From Chloroflexota bacterium (GTDB taxonomy: Bacteria > Chloroflexota > Chloroflexia > JAMDCE01): a stretch of 13,120 nucleotides of DNA. Both the position numbers and the translations under genes were made by a program. Positions 1 through 5,303 of this stretch are shown one piece after another. Numbering within the stretch: position 1 is the first letter of the stretch; each line of letters begins with the position of its first letter. The notes under the pieces were generated by a model that saw only the letters and a program-made list of their open reading frames with translations, did not search any database and was not told the DNA's origin. The DNA lies in assembly GCA_023489135.1 (NCBI GenBank), contig JAMDCE010000533.1, forward strand, positions 1-13,120. The letters run 5' to 3'.

Positions 1-74
1 GTGCTGCAAGCGCTAGAAACGACCGATCCAGCTGCTCCCAGGCCGACGAGCTTTAGAAAGTCCCGTCGGTTCAT
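1..74 (-). CDS. N-terminus of a Tat-exported respiratory oxidoreductase subunit (partial)
   Basis: Only the first 24 codons are in the window; the gene continues past the left edge. The peptide starts MNRRDFLKLVGLGAAG, a twin-arginine signal (RRDFLK) followed by a short hydrophobic stretch and a cysteine at residue 23 that could be a lipidation or processing site. An AGGAGG ribosome binding site lies at about 82-87, overlapping the end of the upstream cytochrome gene, and the gap to that gene is 13 bp, so the two are co-transcribed. In alternative complex III (ActA-ActB) and in Qrc-type quinone reductases, a multiheme cytochrome gene is accompanied by a Tat-signal molybdopterin-oxidoreductase-like protein. 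ActB/QrcB-like identity is therefore inferred from context; nothing of the mature domain is visible. Another Tat-exported redox protein is possible. Confidence 0.6.
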   Translation of the reverse strand, partial: MNRRDFLKLVGLGAAGSVVSSACS

Positions 75-87
75 TGGGCGATCCTCC

Positions 88-597
88 TCATTGGTGACAG
101 GTAGAACAGTCTATGCTGGCGCCCCGGGCGCGGTGGCAATCCAGGCACCAGCTCATGCCGGGTTGGAGCGGAATGAGTGATCCATCGGCGCGCGGGTTGC
201 CGTGGCAGGTGCGGCATTCCAGACCGGCGTGAATGTGCTGCTGGTGGGTAAAATACACGTGATCGGGCAGGTAGTTCACGCGTGCCCAGGCGATGGGCTC
301 CTTATTACTCCAATAGGCAGCTACCTTCTGCACTTCGGGCTTGTCGGTAGCCACCGTCTTGTGGCAGCCCATACACTTCTCGACCGATGGCAGGCCCGCC
401 GTGGCCGACCTGGCGACGCCCTGATGGCAATACACGCAGGCGATCTGGTTATCTACCGCGTGAATGCCGTGGCTGAAAGCGATGGGTTGCTGCACGGACG
501 ATTGGCCATTCGCTGCCACCAGGAACACGACACCCAACGCCAGCAAGACAACAAGGGGTACAACCGCCACCAGGCCCAACCGTTTGGAGAAATTCAT
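88..597 (-). CDS. Membrane-anchored pentaheme cytochrome c (ActA/cytochrome c7-like)
   Basis: This 169-residue protein has a basic N-terminus and one hydrophobic segment (about residues 8-29), which is an uncleaved anchor or signal peptide. A periplasmic or extracytoplasmic domain follows with five CXXCH haem c motifs: CVYCH (54-58), CMGCH (75-79), CRTCH (128-132), CLDCH (151-155) and CSTCH (164-168). Extra histidines suitable as distal ligands occur in FSHGIH (42-46) and FTHQQHIH (117-123). Haem number, spacing and size fit the pentaheme ActA subunit of alternative complex III and related cytochrome c7-like subunits of menaquinol oxidoreductases. The Tat-signal gene 13 bp downstream supports a multi-subunit quinol-oxidising or quinone-reducing complex. 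The start is the ATG at 597; the preceding ribosome binding site is weak (GGGTGGGG). Specific assignment to ActA rather than QrcA or another Psr-like complex is inference. Confidence 0.85.
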   Translation of the reverse strand: MNFSKRLGLVAVVPLVVLLALGVVFLVAANGQSSVQQPIAFSHGIHAVDNQIACVYCHQGVARSATAGLPSVEKCMGCHKTVATDKPEVQKVAAYWSNKEPIAWARVNYLPDHVYFTHQQHIHAGLECRTCHGNPRADGSLIPLQPGMSWCLDCHRARGASIDCSTCHQ

Positions 598-751
598 CGC
601 CCCACCCTGGCATCAAGGATTGCAAGCGGGAAAGTCGACGCTGCCTAAGTCTTATGCCATTTTCCTCTGCAAGAACCGTGCCAGGGCGATTGGCGGAGGG
701 ATGGTTCACCAGAGGGGGAGATAGGGTAACACTTTTGCATCGGTGGGGTTC

Positions 752-1072
752 TTAGTAATGGTATCGTGCCTGGAGAAACTCGATGTGGCTCTTGCTCTTG
801 ACGAGGACGGCTACGTCTACGGTCTGTGTCAGGCGGCGGGACCAGACCCCGGGTGCCAGATACTTCAGAGGCTCGGGTTTCCCGATGCCGTTAAAAGGAT
901 CGCGGATGATTGCTTCGAGGAGGTCGAAGGCTCGGAGGGCGATCTTGCGATCCGTTTCCACCCAGTAGCGCAGGTCCTCACGGAATTCGGGATGGAAAAC
1001 CGTTTCGACATCCTGCGCCGCCGGATGATCGCAGAACGATTCTTTCCCCTGCCCCTTCTTACTTTTTCTCAA
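752..1072 (-). CDS. yoeB: YoeB/Txe-family mRNA interferase toxin, probably defective
   Basis: YoeB toxins cleave mRNA on the ribosome. The family is clear from HPEFREDLRYW (27-37), DPFNGIGKPEPLK (58-70), VWSRR (76-80) and the C-terminal FLQARYHY. In E. coli YoeB the catalytic residues are Glu46, Arg65, His83 and Tyr84. Glu67, His105 and Tyr106 here match three of them. Arg65 sits in the conserved EHRLVY stretch, and this protein instead reads TVDVAVLV (84-91), placing Asp86 at the Arg65 position. The 21 bp encoding residues 85-91 are an exact reverse complement of part of the acyl-CoA ligase gene, so the motif looks overwritten in frame. The start is TTG at 1072, overlapping the antitoxin gene by 14 bp, and gives an N-terminal extension of about 25 residues compared with E. 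coli YoeB. Family is certain; loss of activity is inferred. Confidence 0.85.
   Translation of the reverse strand: MRKSKKGQGKESFCDHPAAQDVETVFHPEFREDLRYWVETDRKIALRAFDLLEAIIRDPFNGIGKPEPLKYLAPGVWSRRLTQTVDVAVLVKSKSHIEFLQARYHY
800..820 (-). repeat. 21-bp inverted match to acyl-CoA ligase codons, inside yoeB
   Basis: Positions 800-820 on the plus strand are identical to the reverse complement of 1748-1768; the flanking base differs on both sides. In the ligase the block is codons 399-405 (DEDGYVY). In yoeB it is read on the same minus strand but in inverted sense, codon-aligned, as VDVAVLV at residues 85-91. A 21-base match by chance within 13 kb is very unlikely. It replaces, at equal length, the conserved HRLVY-type stretch. 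Confidence 0.75.
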
Positions 1073-1343
1073 CCCCCAGCTCCTGACGCAGGGCCTCCAC
1101 CGTCTGGGGCTTCTCGTTCTCGCCTCGAGCGCGGGTCAGAGCCTTCAACAGGCGTGCGGCGTTCTTGGGCGAGCGGAGGAGATAAGCAGTCTCTAGCAAG
1201 ATGGCAAGTTCATCTGCCGCGATTAGCGCAACGTCTGCCGAGCCGCGGCGCTTGATGATCACTGTTTCTCGGTCGTGCACAACACGGTTGCAAAGGCCAG
1301 CGAGCTTGGCGCGGGCCTCGGTATAAGAAGTCTGTATTGGCAT
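1059..1343 (-). CDS. yefM: YefM/Phd-family antitoxin
   Basis: YefM binds and neutralises YoeB and, with it, represses its own operon. The 94-residue protein begins MPIQTSYTEARAKLAGLC and contains the Phd/YefM DNA-binding N-terminal half, with ETVIIKRRGSADVALIAADE at about residues 26-45, followed by LLETAYLLRSPKNAARLLKAL, the usual linker before the toxin-binding tail. I place the start at the ATG at 1343 because an AGGA ribosome binding site lies 8 bases upstream in AGGATGTTCAAT; an in-frame ATG at 1352 would add three residues but lies within that signal. The stop overlaps the start of yoeB by 14 bp, the usual antitoxin-first coupling. Promoter and TGTACA operators directly upstream support autoregulation. 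Unlike the toxin, the antitoxin appears intact. Confidence 0.93.
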   Translation of the reverse strand: MPIQTSYTEARAKLAGLCNRVVHDRETVIIKRRGSADVALIAADELAILLETAYLLRSPKNAARLLKALTRARGENEKPQTVEALRQELGVEKK

Positions 1344-1367
1344 ATTGAACATCCTAATTGGAAATTA

Positions 1368-1386
1368 TGTACAGCATTACTGTACA
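1368..1386 (-). promoter_or_regulatory. YefM-YoeB operator: two TGTACA cores
   Basis: TGTACA palindromes lie at 1368-1373 and 1381-1386, 13 bp apart centre to centre, immediately upstream of yefM. The E. coli yefM-yoeB operator consists of adjacent palindromes with TGTACA cores bound by YefM and the YefM-YoeB complex. The right-hand core overlaps the -10 element of the promoter, so binding would block RNA polymerase. Confidence 0.75.
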
Positions 1387-1407
1387 GCAACGTGTATTGA
1401 TTGTCAA
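1379..1407 (-). promoter_or_regulatory. Sigma-70-type promoter of yefM-yoeB
   Basis: Read on the minus strand there is TTGACA (1407-1402), a 17-bp spacer, and TACAGT (1384-1379). The -35 is a perfect consensus and the -10 matches four of six positions. Transcription would start near 1372, about 30 bases before the yefM ATG. The -35 lies only 5 bp beyond the stop codon of the acyl-CoA ligase gene, so the toxin-antitoxin pair has its own promoter at the end of the catabolic cluster. Confidence 0.75.
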
Positions 1408-1411
1408 GTTC

Positions 1412-2962
1412 CTATGTTCCCATCGGCTGTGAAAACATCTTCCTCAGCTCCCTCTTGAGAATCTTCCCCGAAGGATTCTTGGGGAACGTGTCCACGAAGA
1501 CGACCGACTTGGGACGTTTGTAGCCGGCGAGCCGGCCTCGACAGTAGTCGATCAGCTCTTGCTCCGTCACCGTGGTCCCCTGCCGCAGCGATACCACTGC
1601 TCTAACAGATTCCCCCCAGCGCGGATCGGGTGCCCCGATCACGCTGACCTCGAGCACGGCGGGATGGGTGTACAGGACCTCTTCCACTTCGCGAGGATAG
1701 ACGTTTTCGCCGCCGCTGATGATCATGTCCTTCTTGCGATCGACGATGTAGACGTAGCCGTCCTCGTCGACCGTGGCCAGGTCGCCGGTGTGGAGCCAGC
1801 CGTCGCGGATGGCCTGGGCGGTGGCCTCGGGATTGTTCCAGTAACCGGACATTATGAGGTCGCTCCGGGCGGTGATCTCGCCCACCTCGCCCGGTCGAAC
1901 CTCGCTCCCGTTTTCATCCACCACTCTCACCTGCACGCCGATCACCGGCAGGCCACAGGAGCCCAATCGCCGCAGCTCCGCCGGCGTGCCCACGGTCTTG
2001 TGATCCTCTTTGTGCAGCAGGGTGATCAGCGGGCCGGACTCGGTCTGGCCGTAAGCCTGCTGGAAGACGGGGCCGAAGACCTCGATGCAGCGCTTCAACA
2101 GGTCGACCGGCATTGGCGCCGTGGCGTAGAGGATGGTATTCAGGCTGCTAAGATCGTAGCGGGAGATGTCGGGCACCTCCAGCATAAAGACGAGCATCGT
2201 GGGAGCCACGTGCACGTGCGTGATCTTCTCCCGCTCGATCGTCTCGAGCACTTCCCCGGGATCGAATTTGGCCATAACGTAGCCGGTGTTGCCGCGCATA
2301 AGATGGTAGTTCATAACGTTCTTGGCCGCCAGGTGGAACATGGGCAGTACCGTGAGAACCCGCTCGCCGGGCCTGATCCCCTGCTCTCCCAGCATCAGCT
2401 CCGCGTTGTGCATCTGGCCCCTCTGGGTCAGCACGGCACCCTTGGGGATGCCGGTGGTTCCACTGGTGTAGAGGATGTACACAGGATCGTCAGGCTTGAT
2501 CTCGACTTCGGGCTCGGCCGGGGAACCCTCGGCCAGGAAGCTTTCGTACGCCTCGAATCCCGGGCGTTGGTCGCCAAGGACGAGGTAGTGTTGAACGCAA
2601 GGAATCTCGGGCCTGATCGATTCGACGAGGTCCACGTAGCCTTCGCCCACGATCAGCACGGCCGGCTCCGCGTTGTTAATCTGGTAGCACAGCTCTCGGC
2701 CCACCAGTCTCCAGTTCAGGGGGACGACGATCCTGCCGCCCTTCTCTCCGGCGCCGAACACCTCGTAGTACTCCCCGCAGTTCTGGGCCAGGATCGCCAC
2801 CCGGTCGCCTTTTTCCACGCCCCGCGCGGCCAGGGCGTTGACGAGCCGGTTCACGCGCTCGTTGAGCTGGGAGAAGCTGAGACATTGTTCCCCGTCGACG
2901 ATAGCGGGTTTGTTGGGATATAATCTGGCGTTGCGAGAGAAGAAAGCGTATCCGAGATCCAT
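1412..2962 (-). CDS. AMP-dependent acyl-CoA synthetase/ligase
   Basis: This cytoplasmic enzyme (516 residues, full family length) activates a carboxylic acid to its acyl-CoA through an acyl-adenylate, using ATP and CoA. All core ANL-superfamily motifs are present: P-loop YTSGTTGIPKG (165-175), YGQTE (304-308), HTGD (391-394), the hinge region DRKKDMIISGGENVYP (408-423), and PSGKILKREL with catalytic Lys500. Overall it resembles medium/long-chain fatty acyl-CoA ligases (FadD/FadK-like); the substrate cannot be read from sequence. The ATG at 2962 is preceded by AGGAGGAG. It is the last gene of the minus-strand cluster, 176 bp after the CaiB-like gene, and a palindromic repeat lies in that gap. 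Codons 399-405 are the apparent source of the 21-bp inverted copy found in yoeB. Confidence 0.93.
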   Translation of the reverse strand: MDLGYAFFSRNARLYPNKPAIVDGEQCLSFSQLNERVNRLVNALAARGVEKGDRVAILAQNCGEYYEVFGAGEKGGRIVVPLNWRLVGRELCYQINNAEPAVLIVGEGYVDLVESIRPEIPCVQHYLVLGDQRPGFEAYESFLAEGSPAEPEVEIKPDDPVYILYTSGTTGIPKGAVLTQRGQMHNAELMLGEQGIRPGERVLTVLPMFHLAAKNVMNYHLMRGNTGYVMAKFDPGEVLETIEREKITHVHVAPTMLVFMLEVPDISRYDLSSLNTILYATAPMPVDLLKRCIEVFGPVFQQAYGQTESGPLITLLHKEDHKTVGTPAELRRLGSCGLPVIGVQVRVVDENGSEVRPGEVGEITARSDLIMSGYWNNPEATAQAIRDGWLHTGDLATVDEDGYVYIVDRKKDMIISGGENVYPREVEEVLYTHPAVLEVSVIGAPDPRWGESVRAVVSLRQGTTVTEQELIDYCRGRLAGYKRPKSVVFVDTFPKNPSGKILKRELRKMFSQPMGT

Positions 2963-3047
2963 CGGTCAACTCCTCCTGAATTCGTTAACGCTGGAAATCG
3001 CGGTCCACTGGCAGGCACAGATGACATTCGGTCTACCGACGTGGCCT

Positions 3048-3116
3048 TTCACCGCAGAGACGCAGAGGACGCAGAGATCATTGGAGTCTCCGCGTCCTCT
3101 GCGTCTCTGCGGTGAA
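3048..3116. repeat. Imperfect palindromic repeat, CACCGCAGAGACGCAGAGG type, copy 1
   Basis: Two 30-bp arms, 3048-3077 and 3087-3116, are reverse complements with one mismatch, separated by a 9-base loop. Transcribed RNA would form a long hairpin. No T-tract follows on either strand, so it is not a typical intrinsic terminator. The unit resembles an interspersed repeat common in Chloroflexota and other environmental genomes, and a related copy lies at 11801-11863. It sits between the CaiB-like and ligase genes. Confidence 0.85.
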
Positions 3117-3138
3117 TCCACTCCTCTGCACCAACAAC

Positions 3139-4311
3139 CTAGACCACGCCATGGGCCTCAAGTCGCTCTATCTCCTCCCCGCTGTAGCCCAATCTCCCCA
3201 GTATCTCACGATTGTGCTCGCCCCAGGCGGGCGGGGGCGTGCGCACCTCGGCGCGATCATCCGAGAGCGAGATGGGCGAGGCGACCTGCTTGATGCGACC
3301 TTCGGTCGGGTGATCGAAATCGAAGATGGTTTTGCGATACAACAGGTGAGGGTCAGAGAGAATCTCCGGCATCTCCAGCATCGGCTCGACGCAGGTGTCG
3401 ACGTCCTTGAAGAACGCCGTCCATTCGTCCCGCGTCCTGGTGCGGAAGGTCTCCCGCAGCGCGGCTTTCATCTCCGCCTGCTTTTCGCCAACCTTGAACT
3501 GGTAGGGCACGAAGTCTTCGCGGCCGAGTGCCCGGCAGAAGTTCTGCCAGAATTTGGGTTCGAGCGAGCCCACGGTCACATACTTGCCGTCTTTGGTTTC
3601 GTAGACGTTGTAGCAGGCCCAGCGGCCTCCCAGGAACAGATCGCCGCGAACGGGGGCACCGCCGGTTATGCCGGATTCCAGGATGTGCTGCATGGCCCAG
3701 AAAACGACGCCGTCGTGCAGGGAAATATCGACGAAGCGGCCCTGGCCGGTTTGCTTCCGGCCGTACAAGGCCGAAACAATGCCGAGCGCGGCCATAAAAC
3801 TGCCGGCACCCAGGTCGGCCACCTGAACGCCGGGAATCACCGGCTTGCCCTCGATCCCCGTTAGGGCCAGCACGCCGCCGCGCGCGATGTAGTTGATGTC
3901 GTGGCCCGGCCGGTCGCGGTAGGGACCCTCCTGTCCGTAGCCGGATATGGCGCAGTAGATCAACGCCGGGTTGTGCTCGCGCAAGACTTCGTATGACAGG
4001 CCCAGGCGGTCCATGGTGCCGGGCTTGAAGCTCTCAAAAACGACGTCGGCCTGTTTGACCAGCTTGAAGAACACCTCCTTGCCCTCGTCTTTCTTCAGGT
4101 CGATCTTCAGGCTCTTTTTGTTCCGATTGATGGCCAGGAAGAGCGCAGACTCGTCGCGGACCAGCGGCGGGGGCTGGCCCCGGAAGCCGTCACCCTCGCG
4201 GGGGTCTTCGATCTTGATCACCTCCGCTCCCATATCCGCCAGGAGCAGGGTGCAGATTGCACCGGGCAGGCGCTTGGCCATATCCAGAATGGTTACGCCG
4301 CGTAATGGCAT
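3139..4311 (-). CDS. CaiB/BaiF-family CoA transferase, AMACR-like
   Basis: Family III CoA transferases exchange CoA between acids; the same fold includes alpha-methylacyl-CoA racemase. The 390-residue product starts MPLRGVTILDMAKRLPGA, continues with LLADMGAEVIKIEDP (23-37) and NRNKKSLKIDLK (62-73), and carries GHDINY (136-141) with Asp138 at the family's catalytic aspartate. The GHDINY context is that of AMACR and bacterial MCR, so racemisation of 2-methyl-branched acyl-CoAs is as likely as CoA transfer. The start is the ATG at 4311 with GAGGAGG 6-7 bases upstream. The reading frame is open for 36 more codons upstream, but that extension translates an intergenic repeat. It lies between the dehydrogenase gene (108 bp gap) and the ligase gene, so it acts on the same acyl-CoA pool. 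Family is sure; reaction is not. Confidence 0.92.
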   Translation of the reverse strand: MPLRGVTILDMAKRLPGAICTLLLADMGAEVIKIEDPREGDGFRGQPPPLVRDESALFLAINRNKKSLKIDLKKDEGKEVFFKLVKQADVVFESFKPGTMDRLGLSYEVLREHNPALIYCAISGYGQEGPYRDRPGHDINYIARGGVLALTGIEGKPVIPGVQVADLGAGSFMAALGIVSALYGRKQTGQGRFVDISLHDGVVFWAMQHILESGITGGAPVRGDLFLGGRWACYNVYETKDGKYVTVGSLEPKFWQNFCRALGREDFVPYQFKVGEKQAEMKAALRETFRTRTRDEWTAFFKDVDTCVEPMLEMPEILSDPHLLYRKTIFDFDHPTEGRIKQVASPISLSDDRAEVRTPPPAWGEHNREILGRLGYSGEEIERLEAHGVV

Positions 4312-4362
4312 GTGTTCCTCCTCGTTGCGAGCCAGGCGAGTTGGTGGGTTAGTCCGAGATCG

Positions 4363-4400
4363 CCCCTCACCCCAGCCCTCTCCCCGAAGGGGCGAGGGAG
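4363..4400. repeat. Small hairpin-forming intergenic repeat (CCCTCTCCCC...GGGGCGAGGG)
   Basis: The segment contains CCCTCTCCCC, a GAA loop and GGGGCGAGGG (about 4376-4398), forming a 10-position stem with one mismatch, preceded by CCCCTCACCCCAG. This resembles the short CCCTAACCCTCTCCCC-type dispersed repeats often seen in environmental genomes. It lies between the dehydrogenase stop and the CaiB-like start. A stem in the mRNA could modulate the operon or stabilise the transcript, but there is no U-tract. One copy only in this window. Confidence 0.6.
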
Positions 4401-4419
4401 CGCGGCCCCTGACCCCCAT

Positions 4420-5280
4420 CTATGCCTTCGGCTGGTAGTTGTGGAATCCCCGCCCGGTCTTGCGGCCCAGGTTGCCGGAAGCCACCAGCTGGCGCAGGCA
4501 CTGGGGCGACCGGAAGCGGTCGCCGAAGGCTTCGGTCAGTCCTTCATTGGCGTGGTAGGCTATTTCGACCCCGGAGTAGTCGGCCAGCTCAAAGGGGCCC
4601 ATCGGGTGATTCAGCCCAAGCTTGATGGCCTTGTCTATATCCTCGATCGAGGCCACGCCTTCGTCGTACATGCGGAAGCACTCGTTGAGCAAAGCCTGGA
4701 GGGCACGAGTGGTGATGAAGCCCTGGGTATCCTTGCTCACCACGGTCTCCTTGCCCATCCTGTGCGCCATGTCCCTGATCACCTCAACCGTCTCGTCGGA
4801 AGTTCCGAAGGCACGGACGATCTCGATCAGCCGCATCATCACCGGCGGGGCAAACCAGTGCATGCCGATGAACTGCTGAGGACGTTTGGTAGCACCGGCG
4901 ATAGCCGTGATGCTGAGACCCGAGGTATTGGTCGCCAGGATGGTCCTGGCCGGGCAGAGGGCGTCGATTTCGGCAAACACCTTCTTCTTGAGGTCGAGTA
5001 TCTCCGGAACGGCCTCGATCACCACGTCGGCATCACGCAGTGCCTCCGCCAGGTCGGTGGTGGGCCGGATTCGCCCCAGGATGGCTTCCACCTGGTCCTC
5101 ATTCAATTTGCCCGATTTTACCAGCCGGCCGAGCGAGCTTTGAACGGTGGCCAGCGCTTTGTCCAGATAGGGGCGCTCCACATCCCTTAGCCAGACGTCG
5201 TATCCGGACATGGCCGCCACCTGCGCTATCCCGTTTCCCATCGTTCCGGCGCCTATAACGGTGATGTTTCTTGCTTCCAT
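4420..5280 (-). CDS. 3-hydroxyacyl-CoA (3-hydroxybutyryl-CoA) dehydrogenase
   Basis: The enzyme oxidises L-3-hydroxyacyl-CoA to 3-ketoacyl-CoA with NAD+, the third step of beta-oxidation, in the cytoplasm. At 286 residues it has normal single-function length. The Rossmann motif GAGTMGNG is at 10-17, ATNTSGLSI at 116-124, catalytic His141 in GMHWFAPP, Glu153 in LIEIV, the domain linker SKDTQGF at 182-188, and the C-terminal HPMGPFELAD and LGRKTGRGFHNY. The start is the ATG at 5280 preceded by AGAAGGAGT; the frame is open for 24 codons upstream, but that part overlaps the thiolase gene and lacks family similarity. It follows the thiolase gene by 23 bp. Codons 12-30 (GGA to TGG, 5191-5247) are the source of the 57-bp inverted copy in the thiolase gene. 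Confidence 0.95.
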   Translation of the reverse strand: MEARNITVIGAGTMGNGIAQVAAMSGYDVWLRDVERPYLDKALATVQSSLGRLVKSGKLNEDQVEAILGRIRPTTDLAEALRDADVVIEAVPEILDLKKKVFAEIDALCPARTILATNTSGLSITAIAGATKRPQQFIGMHWFAPPVMMRLIEIVRAFGTSDETVEVIRDMAHRMGKETVVSKDTQGFITTRALQALLNECFRMYDEGVASIEDIDKAIKLGLNHPMGPFELADYSGVEIAYHANEGLTEAFGDRFRSPQCLRQLVASGNLGRKTGRGFHNYQPKA

Positions 5281-5303
5281 ATTCACTCCTTCTACTGTAA
5301 TGC

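Noticed and set aside
1559..2923. Long open frame on the plus strand opposite the acyl-CoA ligase
   Set aside because: It is antisense to a gene with complete ANL motifs, has low-complexity His/Asp/Val-rich composition typical of a GC-rich shadow frame, and shows no recognisable domain.
3048..3116. CRISPR array or insertion-sequence terminal repeats
   Set aside because: There is only one palindrome at the site, with no regularly spaced units, no spacers, no transposase and no Cas gene.
4312..4419. N-terminal extension of the CaiB-like protein by 36 codons
   Set aside because: It translates the intergenic hairpin repeat, and a strong AGGAGG site directs initiation at 4311 where family similarity begins.
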